From the NCBI GenBank assembly GCA_964019425.1, contig OZ025823.1:558001-622000 (forward strand): a stretch of DNA of 64,000 bases, read 5' to 3'. Origin of the DNA: Flectonema sp. DT1601 (taxonomy: Eukaryota > Euglenozoa > Diplonemea > Diplonemida > Diplonemidae). The stretch's first letter is position 1. Each line of letters opens with the position of its first letter. The notes below the pieces were generated by a model. That model ran no database searches and was not told the DNA's origin. It was given only the letters and a program-made list of their open reading frames with translations. Shown one piece after another: positions 21,256 through 31,549 of the stretch. A program made the translations under genes and the position numbers.

Positions 21256-24167
21256 TTAGTCTCCTGTCGGAGTTGGGTCGTGCTTAAGCGCATCAATCAA
21301 TACTTTAGATCGTTGAAAGTCAAGTAGAACTTTATTTCTAATCTTCCTCCTCCTCTCAGCTTCTTCATTAGTATTAACATAAAACTGCATTAGGTATTCA
21401 CGAGAAAGGTTTTGGTACATTTGTGACTTCGATGTTTTAAAACCAGAAATGCATTGGCTTAAGAACTCCATCTCTAACTCTAACTGGAGAGTAGCATTAG
21501 CTGAACACAGAGGTGATGCATCGAAGAAGTCGAGATGACGAACCGAATATAAAAAGACTGCCATCAAGGTTTCCATCGTAACTCGAAGAACGTCCCTAGT
21601 AGCAAAACCCCTCGTTAGACGTACTGTCGCTTCATGAAGCTCTACTAGTGATAGTAGAAGAGTATGGCAGTAGCTTCGAATCTGTTTTAGTGAATTTAGG
21701 TTGAAATTCAACAATCAATTGTTAAGAGGAAATAAGATAAACAACACACCCGCTTTGGTTCTGCTGCGAATGCCCAATTAATATTACACCTAATAAAACC
21801 AGTGAGACACAAGTTAGTACACATCGAATCCATCCTTCCTGTAGCTATAGTTCGAGTGAGCTTCGACTGCAATGCGTTTATGATGTTTTTTAACGCTTGG
21901 AAATCGGTCATTTCATCTGGTCGTTTGCGAGGGCTCGCTAGCGGGGAGTCAAATGAAGGAATGCGAGTTGTTCCATTAGCTGTTGATACCAAATCAATAA
22001 CATCATCATCAGCATCTCCCATCATTTTATGGAATGCAGTGAAGGTATTCTTACAAACAACTTTTAGTAATACATTACAATCACTCCATATCATTAGATG
22101 ACTGTTTTTATTGTACGTCGTGTAAAGGTTGGAGTTAAGTGGCTTTATCTTAAAGCTATATGAAAATGCCAGTAAAACATGTCGATGGAAAAAACATATA
22201 AAAACAAACCGTTGCTCATCAGTGAATTTGCTTGGCTTCCTCGACTCACCAAGGAATACCGCAAGCGCAGAACTGAAATTCTTTTTCTCAGAACCTCCTG
22301 GTTTAGCTGAGTGTTCATTTCTGTCTTCAGTGGTTCGAGATTTCGTGTTATTTTGAGAAAATGCTACGTGGTGAAGCAGATCAATAAAATCCTTATGAGC
22401 TTCAAGGATACGATCATGAAGTACATCAAACTGTTCCGAATCAGGACGAAGGTCATCTGAAGACGTCCAAAGCGTCACTAAATCAATTATAGCTGTTTCG
22501 AACCAAAGAGGGAGTATTGTACTGGGATACTTTCTGTTGTTGTTTTTTTTTTACGTTGTTCATCTTTAGGGAACGGGGGAAAAGAAAGAATAAATCTCAC
22601 CGAAGACATACCTGCTCACCCGATAACTGACCTCCCACTCAACTGCGTCAGCCCAACTAGCAATTTCGTTGGTCAAACGGCCAGCACTTTGTTCTACAAA
22701 ATGACTTTGGCATACGTCTTTGAAATCTTTAGCTGATCCAGCGAGTGATTCAGGAGCTGATGAACAGATACCGTGTAAAGGTTTTACAACTGAAAGCAAA
22801 GCTGCCCTCCATTGCTGTAGTGTTACTGTACTGGTACCAGCTGGCTGGATTGCTGTGATGCAAGGCCAGACATATTTCTCAAAAGTTAATATCGATTTCG
22901 TGAATACCTTTTCTGGTAAACTATCCTCCTCAACATCCTCACCATCGGGGATCCACAATCTTTGATAGACTTGCCAAAATGGTAATAGTTGTTTTATAAT
23001 CATTTCTCCACACTCTTCTATAAAACTAAGAGTCTCAGTTATCGCACAGCTTGCTGAGATATGACAAAGCTCTGAAGTTAGCGCTGAGATGCTATCAACA
23101 TTCGTATTTAGTTGAACAGCGCTGCTGTACTTATGAAAGGACATATTATGACCCGACGGATCATCTTCAACAGTTGAATGAACCGTGGTTAGCATTGATG
23201 TTCGTGACTTGAAAGACTTCAATCTATGTACAGAATCAAACATTCTGGTTCGTAAGTCATGAGTGCTAAGAGATCTCAGCGTGTCGACAGATGCGTCTAA
23301 ATTACCCATTTCCGATGTCTTTGTTTTTAATTGATGAGAACCTGTTGTTAACTTCCACGCCACTTGATCTTGCACACGAGAAGCAGCTATTCTTTTTTGT
23401 TCAATGAGCCCACGCAATGAATCAGCTGCCTGTGATAATGATGATATAACTTTACCCTCAATCAACGAACAGTATTCCGATGCTAAGTCACGCGTGTCTA
23501 AATCTTTCAAAACTTGTAATATTTGATGAGCCTTACTGGTATCCATTGAAGTCGGAAGCTCTCTAATTTGAGATAATAAATCAGTTCTCAACTTGCTAAT
23601 AGAGGTGTTTATTTGTGTAAAGACTCCCTGAAAGAACTGCTTGGAATCAACTCCCTGTACAGCTTCGAAGTGTTTCGATCTCCTATAGTCAAACACCACT
23701 TGAGTATACTTTTTTTGATCGATGTTATTTTGAATGCATTCAGGAAGGGATAGGTAGTCGTGGAGTTTGTCAAAAATTTGATTAACTTTTTTATTTTTCG
23801 AAAGTGAATCATCATTATCTAGCATCGAATCAAACGCTACTCCACATTGCAATGACACAGTTTGCTGCAGAGATTTGAATTCATGAAAAATTTGTTGATC
23901 AAGTAACATTGCATCATTTTGTAATTCCTGAATCGTATCTTTACAACTTATAAATGTAGTTAGATGCTTTGCTACAGTTTGTTTCATACCTGCTGCTTGT
24001 TTTCTTTGTTCTAATTGCACTATTCTCTTTTCTTCAACAAGTCCGTTTATATTTTTATCATTCATGTGAGCGTTAATATATGCTTTTGGATCGAACGAGG
24101 AGGAGTCTAAATCTGCAATCTCACGACCCTTTACTACGACTGGGTGATTTCTCTTTAGTCGACTCAT
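21256..24167 (-). CDS. SEC5: exocyst complex component Sec5 (EXOC2), 885 aa, 4 exons
   Basis: Subunit of the octameric exocyst that tethers secretory vesicles to the plasma membrane. The N-terminus carries the Sec5 pattern: SSSFDPKAYINAHM followed by a helical region with KHLTTFISCKDTIQELQ and a LDQQIFHEF helix, as in EXOC2, then long helical rods. Exons are 22612-24167, 22210-22533, 21750-22101 and 21256-21681. Introns are 22534-22611 (GTATGT), 22102-22209 (GTTTGT, 108 nt and read-through) and 21682-21749 (GTGTGT), all ending ACAG. Exons sum to 2658 nt. Length fits the family (about 900). Unlike most genes here, there is no good splice acceptor just before the ATG. Assignment rests mostly on the N-terminal third; the rest is compatible but divergent. 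Confidence 0.75.
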
Positions 24168-24358
24168 ATTGTTTTTTTATTTCTTTATTGTTTACCCAAC
24201 CTTTTTTTAAAAAGATGATTGAAAAAAGAAGAATTTTAACAAAAGAAAAACTCACAACAGCAAAAAAAAAAAAAAAAACAGGTAATTTATCTTGTAGAAG
24301 TCAAAACAATTGTATATTAAAGTTAAACAAACAGACAGATAAGGAAGTCAATTATATC

Positions 24359-24490
24359 GCATTACTGTGCATCGCTAATAATGCAAACAAAGGAGCATCG
24401 AGTTAACTCAGAGCGCGCTACGAGGCAACAGGCAACGTAATTAGACCCAATCTTATTAGGATTGTTATGGAATAGCTTAGGACTGACAAT
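24359..24490 (+). repeat. dispersed repeat family B, copy 1
   Basis: Shares cattactg, a run ending agcatcgagtt, and then a caatctt..ggatt..atg..gact core with the copy at 52865-52959, and gcatcg-gttaactc..gag..aaca.g.aacgt with the copy at 53410-53500. Divergence is substantial, so this is an old family. The box-B-like word in copy 2 hints at tRNA derivation. Confidence 0.45.
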
Positions 24491-25696
24491 TACATCCTAA
24501 ACACAACATGTCATTGTCAGCTTTCCAACTTTTCCGATCGGAGATAAAAAAAAGAGGGGGGAAATAAAATGTACGTTTAAACAGTGAATAACGTTAAGCG
24601 AAGTGAACACCCAACATGAACACAAAATTTATAGATCGACCGAAGAGAGTGATCTGAGCAACAGAAGAAAGACAGAAGTAATCACACAAATAGATCAAGT
24701 GAGTGTATCAAGTACCAGAATGATACTGGTGGGCTAGAGCCGTTGGTCTTTGGAGCGAGAAGCTGTAAAGACAAGTAAGTTATAATATGAGGTAAAAGAA
24801 AGAAAGTGCAAATCACAATTTAAAAAAAAAAATAAAAAAAACGTTTAAAAAAAACACATTGTTCTGCTGTTCCATAAAACACCGTGGAATACGTAGGTTC
24901 AAGCTATTTTTTTATACTACTTGTCCCTCTTTAGACCAAGATACATAAGTTATTTATTCTTGTTCATTTATTTATCGAAGCCAGGGAAGCCAAACTTCCG
25001 TATTCCACAACAAAACCTACTTCACGAAACAGGTAAATATTTTTACGCTACGGGGAGAGAGAAAACACTATTGTTCAGATTACGAGAGCAGAAAGAAAGA
25101 AACAAAAACACCATAAAAACAACATATTCATTTATTTTATTACTATTTTAGTAAACTTAAAGTCACATACAAACCGACAACAAAAACTGCAGCGATAATA
25201 CGATAACATTGAGAGGTAAGTATTGAAAAAAAAAAAAAAAAAAGAAGAAGAAGAAGAATTGCCATATTTTTATTATTATTTTACGTAACAGTTAAGAATT
25301 GAAAAAAATGATGCGGAAGAAGACAAAAAAGAAGAAAAAAAAAACATTGTGAGTATTGGGTAGCTCACAACTTCAGTTAAAAAACTAACACTATGAAAAT
25401 GATAATATTTTTTTTCTTTTTTTTTTTTTTTTTTTTGCTCGGCACCATTTTAGTACCGATGTCGGCTTGTTCGTATTGTCCCCATCACATAAATGTGCAT
25501 CAATGCTCAGTATCATTGAAGCCTCTTTTGCGAAGCCTATTAGTCGACACTTAGCTGTATGACACTACGAAATCAAAAACGACACAATAAGAGAAACGTT
25601 TGAGTATGTACATTTGTACGTACTTAAGAAATAATAAAAATTGAAAGATAAAAAGGAAATAACAAAACTTTTTTTTAAAAAAAAAAAAAAAAAAAA

Positions 25697-25838
25697 GAAT
25701 CGGCAAACTTCACTTTTTTACCTTTTTTACTCACACCTTAGTTTTGTTTGTGCGCAAACCGGTACAAAATCCTAATAAAGGAATAGGTTACGCTGCCACA
25801 ATTCTCTTTCTACCGAACAATGGGTTTGTAGGTATAAC
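25697..25838 (+). repeat. dispersed repeat family A, copy 1
   Basis: About 140 bp; nearly identical in its right two thirds to 50426-50560 (cctaataaaggaatagg, ttacgctgccacaattctc, taccgaacaatgggtttgta). It is preceded by a run of 18 A and followed by an A-rich stretch. It lies just past the stop of the fatty-acid-hydroxylase gene, so it may be transcribed as 3' untranslated sequence. Confidence 0.8.
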
Positions 25839-25889
25839 AAAAAAAAGAAAAGAAGAAGAAGAAAAAGAAGGAAGAACAATTAACAAAAT

Positions 25890-26768
25890 TTAAACTTTCA
25901 GCGATTTATCCCCCGTCTTCAGTACATGGTCATCGATATAAGTAAAGAATTTTTGATAGTAGACAGAGGGATGCAAATGGTGCTTCGCATGTCTAACAGA
26001 TCCCCCCCAAATCTCATACGGAATAACATGTTGTAGTTGAAATGGAAATGACCAACCAGAGTGTAATTCACACAATAAAAAAACGATTATAATATCATAA
26101 ATTGCACGAGAAAGTGGATGAGCTGATGAAACGCTTAAAGCTGCGACACTACAAAGAACGTCGATCACCTCTTCTGATATTGACAACCGAATAGTATCCC
26201 TCGCTGATACTATTACTTGGTCATGGTGTTTCGCATGAATCGCTGAATACAATGAGGGTATTCGATGGACTGTATAGTGGGTAATTGTAAAAAATAAATC
26301 ATACAAGAATAGAGATAACAGCACATCTCTCACAACTAAACCTGCAGTTGGAACGTCCGCGAAATCAATTTTTGGACCCCTTCTTGGATACAAATAATCA
26401 ATTGAGAATATAGGAACTACATAAACCAAAAACTGTTTAATGAAATGACCTTCAGCTTTCCAAGCTTGAGACGTTGTTGATGTGGTGGTTGATTCGTCAA
26501 TTCTGTAGGTAGCCATTCCATTTATAATTTTTTTTTGATGCAAGACATCGACCACCATCCACAATGGAAGAAACACAATAAAACAGGCTGTCGACAATGC
26601 AGGTTCAAAAGAATCATGTCGAAACCACCATCTTGTACTCAACATCTCCCACAAAGACATGATATGAGCATCAATGATATTTATGTTTAATACAGCCCAT
26701 CCAATAGCAACAACAAAAAGACAACGAAAAAAGTCAACTGAAGATTGCTTTGTTGTGTCTTGCGACAT
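25890..26768 (-). CDS. fatty acid hydroxylase / sterol desaturase superfamily membrane enzyme, 292 aa
   Basis: Integral-membrane di-iron oxygenase. The histidine boxes are in order: HYTVH (HxxxH), HAKHH (HxxHH) and, near the C-terminus, HAKHHLH (HxxHH). Hydrophobic segments precede and separate them, at about residues 14-35, 55-75, 103-122, 143-165 and 205-240. This is the layout of C-4 sterol methyl oxidases, C-5 sterol desaturases and fatty-acid 2-hydroxylases; the short length does not decide between them. Single exon. The ATG is preceded by gttttttttttccag, a strong acceptor, 19 bases upstream. It probably acts in the endoplasmic reticulum on a sterol or lipid; the substrate is unknown. 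Confidence 0.85.
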   Translation of the reverse strand: MSQDTTKQSSVDFFRCLFVVAIGWAVLNINIIDAHIMSLWEMLSTRWWFRHDSFEPALSTACFIVFLPLWMVVDVLHQKKIINGMATYRIDESTTTSTTSQAWKAEGHFIKQFLVYVVPIFSIDYLYPRRGPKIDFADVPTAGLVVRDVLLSLFLYDLFFTITHYTVHRIPSLYSAIHAKHHDQVIVSARDTIRLSISEEVIDVLCSVAALSVSSAHPLSRAIYDIIIVFLLCELHSGWSFPFQLQHVIPYEIWGGSVRHAKHHLHPSVYYQKFFTYIDDHVLKTGDKSLKV

Positions 26769-26785
26769 TTTTATTAAAAAGAAAC

Positions 26786-26801
26786 CTGGAAAAAAAAAAC
26801 T
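26786..26801 (-). promoter_or_regulatory. candidate trans-splice acceptor for the fatty-acid-hydroxylase gene
   Basis: Reads gttttttttttccag on the minus strand, ending 17 bases before the ATG. There is no upstream coding exon within reach, so a leader splice is the simplest reading. Confidence 0.5.
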
Positions 26802-27088
26802 CCCTTGAGGGAAGCAAAAATAAGAAAGTGTTTTAGTGTGTTTTCAATGCATCGTAATTTCATAAATCACTATTTTATATTTTGTGTTTTTTTTTCTGTG
26901 GAATTTTTGGGGGGAGAAAATTGAATTTACCTACCTTATAAATAATGTTTCTTTTTTTTTTTTTTTTTAAAGCAAAACCCGTCACCCCTCGTACAGAAGC
27001 TGATTACCACTGCCAAATAGCAGTAGCTGATTTCGTCGACAATAACAAAAAAGAAAAAAGAACGAAAAACTTGTTAATTGTTTTTTTT

Positions 27089-27123
<35 letters not shown>

Positions 27124-27211
27124 ACGAGGTGGTATGCGCAATGGCGTTCAATAAAGGAACAAAAAGGAATAACACTAAGACAGAATAACAACGACTACGA
27201 GAAATAGCAGT
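26802..27211. other. spacer with a long A run
   Basis: An uninterrupted A run of about 31 bases lies at 27090-27120 and a T run at 26952-26968. Frames in either direction are poly-Lys or poly-Phe artefacts. No gene seen. Confidence 0.6.
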
Positions 27212-28816
27212 TTACTTCTTACCAACAAGAAGAAGCGTATTAACAAGAATGTACTCATCTGGGTAACAAACATCGGCTCTGCCAGCAGATTTATTAATCT
27301 GTTTTGAAGGACGGAATGCGGTTTGTTCTCCCATTGAATTCTTCTCAGGGAACACTCTTTGGATGGTTACATCTGAACGACTGAACATTTCACCCTTTTT
27401 GATATCACGATTAATGGTAGTCAAGTTGTCTAAAACAGATGAATTCTTAGCACGACGCTCGTTAGTGATGTTCTTCGCTAGTTTAATAATTGGTTTCAAA
27501 CATCTCGACAGAGAAGCATCAATCTCGTCTGCGAGATCTCCATCAATAAGTTCCTGTTTCTTTTCCTTAAACTCTTTGGCCATTCTTTCTAACTCTTCTG
27601 GAGAAGGAATTGACACAACACCGTCTCCCTGATACTTGTCGAGAAGAACGCTAAACGCAGCACTCTTTTTCAACGCATGTTTCTGTATTAAGGCTGTCAC
27701 GATATTAGTCTGCTTGTTAACTGATGCTTTTAGGAATTCGAGGTCGTTTTCAATTACAACTTTCATTTTCTCATTTGTTTCAGGGTCAACGAACTGGGTG
27801 ATGATTTTGGCTCCCGAGCGAATCTCCTCACGGAGGTCAGAGATAGTGTTTTCTTGCCAGAAAACTGGGAATACTGGCTCATCTGAGACCTCATGCTTTA
27901 ATACATCATCGAGTGCTGAAGTGTTGCTGAAGAAATCAGAACCACCTGATGGTGCTGCTGCTGGAGGTCCACCAAAAGAGAATCCTCCTCCTGCAGGTGG
28001 TGCTGGTCCTCCGAAATTAATGTCTGTTGCTGGAGCCGCGTCTGGAGCTTGTCCTCCGAATGTAATTGCCGGAGCCGCATCTGGAGTTTGTCCTCCGAAC
28101 GTAATTGCTGGAGCCGCATCTGGTGCTTGTCCTCCGAACGTAATTGCTGGAGCCGCATCTGGTGCTTGTCCTCCGAACGTAATTGCCGGAGCCGCATCTG
28201 GAGCTTGTCCTCCGAAAGTGATGCCGCCCGTTGCTGGAGCCGCGTCTGGTGCTATTCCTCCGAATGTAATTCCACCAGTCGCTACTTCATCAGTTTTTGA
28301 ACGCTTTAGGTCTCCAGACTCGTCATTGTCGTTAGCACGTTTTTCAAACCCACTGGTTGACGTGAATCCAGTGATGAGTGTATCAGTTTTTTCATTTCTG
28401 GCGCAAAGTACGAAAGTATCTTTGTGATCCTTAAGAGGACGCCATTCATGAGAAGTCGACATATCAACGATGTCATCAGAGATGAATGCTTCAGGGTCGT
28501 GTGTTTCACTTCTAGTGGCTGCTTTCATACAAAAGCGAGGTGCTTGTTGAGTACCATCGCCAGTCGCAACGAAACAAATAAAATTTGGTACAAATGGAAC
28601 GCTGTCATCCTCCGCTGGTAAGGTGTCGACAGACTTTACGATAAACCACTTCTCTGTGGATGGTTTCGCAGCTAATCGCTTCTTCATTTCTGTCCAGTCC
28701 CATTTGCTGACAGTATTCTTGTCTAAGTTTCCTCCCCACTTATCAAAAAATACATCCATTCCGTATGAAGCCGACCCATACATCGGATCCGGTGTCTCAG
28801 TGAAAGTAGTCGGCAT
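27212..28816 (-). CDS. FG-repeat protein, candidate nucleoporin, 534 aa
   Basis: The centre (about residues 185-290) holds seven or so copies of a 13-residue unit of the form ITFGGQAPDAAPA, followed by GGFSFGG, a low-complexity FG/GG linker region. The first 170 residues form a compact domain I do not recognise (WDWTEMKKRL, FICFVATGDG, FVLCARNEKT). The last 230 residues are charged and helical (FLKASVNKQTNIVTALIQKH, ERMAKEFKEKKQELIDG), as in coiled-coil FG nucleoporins. An FG repeat domain would line the nuclear pore and bind transport receptors. The repeats at DNA level are 39-bp tandem units at about 28016-28275. It could instead be a non-pore low-complexity protein; family-level orthology is not shown. 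Single exon; a pyrimidine-rich tract ending ggtag lies 15 bases before the ATG. Confidence 0.6.
   Translation of the reverse strand: MPTTFTETPDPMYGSASYGMDVFFDKWGGNLDKNTVSKWDWTEMKKRLAAKPSTEKWFIVKSVDTLPAEDDSVPFVPNFICFVATGDGTQQAPRFCMKAATRSETHDPEAFISDDIVDMSTSHEWRPLKDHKDTFVLCARNEKTDTLITGFTSTSGFEKRANDNDESGDLKRSKTDEVATGGITFGGIAPDAAPATGGITFGGQAPDAAPAITFGGQAPDAAPAITFGGQAPDAAPAITFGGQTPDAAPAITFGGQAPDAAPATDINFGGPAPPAGGGFSFGGPPAAAPSGGSDFFSNTSALDDVLKHEVSDEPVFPVFWQENTISDLREEIRSGAKIITQFVDPETNEKMKVVIENDLEFLKASVNKQTNIVTALIQKHALKKSAAFSVLLDKYQGDGVVSIPSPEELERMAKEFKEKKQELIDGDLADEIDASLSRCLKPIIKLAKNITNERRAKNSSVLDNLTTINRDIKKGEMFSRSDVTIQRVFPEKNSMGEQTAFRPSKQINKSAGRADVCYPDEYILVNTLLLVGKK
28016..28275. repeat. 39-bp tandem repeats encoding the FG units
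   Basis: Units of the type ctggagccgcatctggagc ttgtcctccgaacgtaattg (plus strand) recur head to tail, at least five nearly identical, with longer, more divergent units at both ends. The central units differ by one or two bases, showing recent unit duplication or homogenisation. Confidence 0.85.
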
Positions 28817-29283
28817 CGTAGGTAAGATTATCTACCGCAGGAGGGGAGGGAAAATAGTTTTTGACGACAACAACAACAGAAACATAATAATACACAAAAC
28901 GCTAAGTGGTTACAATAGCACTGCTGCTGTTACCTGTCGGGGGTGTTGAAATAATTCATTCAACCAGAACCATCTCTGAGAAATCATATCATAGCGTTAC
29001 CAAGAGCAAATAAAAAAAAGAAAGAAAAAATTGCATCCCAACAATGATTACCTCCACTGCAGGGTTAGATCGCGAAAGTAGAGAATGCCCGAAAGCCGAG
29101 AGGAACTAACAAGAAAAAATGGGTGTAGAAAGGGAGAACAACAAGACGCAATGGTTTCCATGCAATTTTTTTTTTTTTTTCAACAACGAAATAACAGCTT
29201 CTCGAATATAACTCAACGTTAATGCTGAGGTTGCGACTTGTAAAAAAGGAAGACCACCTCTTCCTTTGATCGAAGAACAATTC
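28817..29283. other. spacer without a supported gene
   Basis: Contains a T run at 29166-29180 and short frames only. Nothing recognisable on either strand. Confidence 0.5.
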
Positions 29284-30288
29284 TTATAATTCAGTCTTAC
29301 AGAGCGGACAATGCTTTTCCGATCCTAACCAATTCTCAATACACTGCCTGTGAAACAAATGACAACAAGGAAGGATCACTGGGTATTCATGTTCATCTAA
29401 ACAAATAGAACAAGTAGCACCTGGTTCCAATGAACCTTGTTCTTCAAGAGTAGCTGAACGAATCCTATCTAAAGCCCATTGTGAAGCCCCACGTGATACT
29501 GAATCTTCGGCTGAGAGTCTACACAGTAGTTGGTAGTGTAAAGGAGTGAACTCTACGACTGACTGGAGATATCTTTTTAACGCTGGGATGTCAAGGTGCA
29601 TCAACCTTGATTCCTCGTTACTACTAATACCAGTGTTAGAAGTATTACTGTAATAAGTGTTGTTGTAGTAGTTGGTGGTGGTGTTGTTGTTGGTTTGATT
29701 TGTTGGTTTCTGTGCTCGACGTTCTTCTCGTTTTGTCCGTCTGGCGGAATTAACGGGTTTAAAAGTCCACCCTCTTGCGTTAGTTCTGGTTAGAAATTTC
29801 GTTCGAGATTTTTCATGATGTTTTTCAAGAATTTCAAGCCATTTTTGTTTTATCAATTCCTCGTAAGTTTCAATTAAATTCACACATTCCAAAGTAGAAT
29901 CTTCTTCCCAAGAAATACCTCCTCCACCACTCCACACACACAGATACCAGATGGTACCTGATAAGTGACTTCCTTTCTTGCCTAAGATTTGCGTGACAAT
30001 ATACTCTTCTTCTTCTATTTCCTCATTGTCAGTTGGATACGTTGAACAAGTTACGAAAGATGCACTTCTCCTAGGTATTTCAGAAAGATCCTCAATACTT
30101 CTTACAATTTCTTTTTCTAAAGCTGCTGCTGTTTCTTCTGTCTCTCGGAGTTTTATTTCCATTGATTCCAACTCTAAGTCATAAACCTCGTCATCGTCGA
30201 TTAGATCTGCAGGCTTATTGTCATTACTTAACTCTGCATCGATATGATGCAACTCTAGTAGTCTGATTAAGGATTCGAGGTCAGACAT
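29284..30288 (-). CDS. chromodomain plus RING-H2 protein, putative E3 ubiquitin ligase, 334 aa
   Basis: Residues about 84-145 resemble a chromodomain: EEYIVTQILGKKGS (first strand with the aromatic), WYLCVWSGGG (normally YLVKWKGY), ISWEEDSTLEC (normally SWEPEENL) and the closing helix LIETYEELIKQ. The C-terminus, 291-331, is a complete RING-H2: CSIC..PCCHLFHRQCIENWLG..CPLC, stopping three residues after the last Cys pair. Between them is a basic stretch followed by a polar Asn/Thr-rich linker. RING-H2 domains recruit ubiquitin-conjugating enzymes. A chromo-type reader would target the ligase to methylated chromatin; in this protein the aromatic cage is only partly visible, so methyl-lysine binding is inference. 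Single exon; an acceptor-like aaataacag sits 6 bases before the ATG. Confidence 0.8.
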   Translation of the reverse strand: MSDLESLIRLLELHHIDAELSNDNKPADLIDDDEVYDLELESMEIKLRETEETAAALEKEIVRSIEDLSEIPRRSASFVTCSTYPTDNEEIEEEEYIVTQILGKKGSHLSGTIWYLCVWSGGGGISWEEDSTLECVNLIETYEELIKQKWLEILEKHHEKSRTKFLTRTNARGWTFKPVNSARRTKREERRAQKPTNQTNNNTTTNYYNNTYYSNTSNTGISSNEESRLMHLDIPALKRYLQSVVEFTPLHYQLLCRLSAEDSVSRGASQWALDRIRSATLEEQGSLEPGATCSICLDEHEYPVILPCCHLFHRQCIENWLGSEKHCPLCKTEL

Positions 30289-30444
30289 GGTTACCTGTTA
30301 TTTAAAATAAATAATTAGGATAATTATTTCGTAAAAGAGATTACTTGTTTTTTTTTCCTTTTAAAAAATAATATCATCACATGATTAGGTTATCTGATTG
30401 ATGTGAAAAAAAAGAATGTAATAATTTGATAACATTTTTATATT

Positions 30445-31086
30445 TCATTTCATCAGGACAACTTGAAAAAGAAGTCAATCACCACATGTGTGTGTTCACG
30501 AACGTTTTTTCAATAAACGAATATTTTGATGCCAACATTGATTACCTTCAAAGATTGATGGATGTGACGTAACAAACAATTGCACAAGTAGAGATCTTAT
30601 ACTCGACTGTGCCCATAACATGAGTCCTCTTTCTCTCGACTCTGACGCAACCAACACAACTGTAACAGGTTGATGACGGACTTTTGATTGTCGATTTCTA
30701 GAAGACGATGACTTCCGTACTGATGGTGTTCTATTTGGATATTTTGATACGATAAACTTTCCATTATCAAGACCGTTATCAGTGGCTGAACGACACCTTG
30801 ACTGGTACTCACCAAGTGGACCCCACAGTTCTGAAGGGTGATCTCTACCCGTCCGACCTCGTGTCATGAGTGTAGTTCCTAAGTGATCAGAGCGATGTGG
30901 TTTTTTATATAACCTGACAGGTGGCGTCGCTGACCGATGAACATTTCTCTTTCTAGTCACATCTAATATTGGAGGTGGTGACAGACTCCATCTTTTCTGA
31001 GATCTGCTTCTGCTTTTTTCACTGCGAGTTTCAGTTTTTTTACTTCTTCCTCTCTCATTTATTGGAACAGGTCCCCTACCGACCAT
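30445..31086 (-). CDS. Arg/Ser-rich basic protein of unknown function, about 185-196 aa
   Basis: Not recognised. The first 80 residues are rich in Arg, Ser and Pro (RSKKTETRSEKSRSRSQKR, SLSPPPILDVTRKR), like RS domains of splicing factors. The C-terminal 60 residues are more hydrophobic (VTVVLVASESRERGLMLWAQ). The frame can end unspliced at 30496. A good intron (30462-30545, GTAATC...ttctttttcaag, 84 nt) would instead give a short last exon ending IFEVVLMK at 30445; exon lengths then sum to a multiple of three. Given the intron habit of its neighbours I favour the spliced form weakly. The ATG is 12 bases after tttattattttag. An RNA-related nuclear role is a guess from composition. Confidence 0.55.
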
Positions 31087-31549
31087 GTGTAATGTATCCT
31101 AAAATAATAAATCATAAAACAACCAAACAATATAATGTAGTTTAACTGGTAGAAGAATGTTGGGATTAGAGAAGTTTTAATTCGCTTTCGTAGAACTTAA
31201 TTTTTTTTTTTTTTTTTTGTTAAGTTTATAGCCACCGTCTCGTATCACTAAGAAAGAAGAAATGGAAGGAAAAAATAAAAAATAATAAATAAAAAGACGG
31301 TCTTAATATTTCCTTCCATGAGTGACGGCAATATTCGATTGACAATGGGCTCGCGACTTTTTTAATGAAAACGCGTTAGAAAAAAGAATCATTGCAGCGC
31401 AATTTAACCCACTGCACATACAAAGCCTTTTTTTCCCGTTTCCATTAGCCACGTAAAGAGTTTTTTTTTTTTTTTTTTTAAATTCCGTTTTGTTTTTGTT
31501 TTTTTTCTCGAAAAAAGTTATTAAAATTATAATAAATAGAAAAGACAAA
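31087..31549. other. spacer without a supported gene
   Basis: Holds T runs at 31201-31218 and 31460-31479. The frames are homopolymer artefacts. Confidence 0.5.

Larger units (their letters stand above)
24168..25889. other. 1.7 kb gene-free spacer with two dispersed repeats
   Basis: Holds one copy each of two repeat families that recur in the 47-55 kb gap (24359-24490 and 25697-25838), plus A runs near 24259, 25229 and 25678-25696 and a T run near 25418-25436. Short open frames here show no recognisable protein features. Confidence 0.6.

Noticed and set aside
21072-21287. 71-codon plus-strand frame beginning MSIYKLDSMRNVL
   Set aside because: It looks fairly protein-like, but it is on the strand opposite to all genes, overlaps the last exon of Sec5 and matches nothing I know. 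Not enough to call a gene.
27636-28427. 263-codon plus-strand frame with Pro/Ala/Gly repeats
   Set aside because: Antisense shadow of the FG-repeat gene; its repeats are the complement of the 39-bp coding units.
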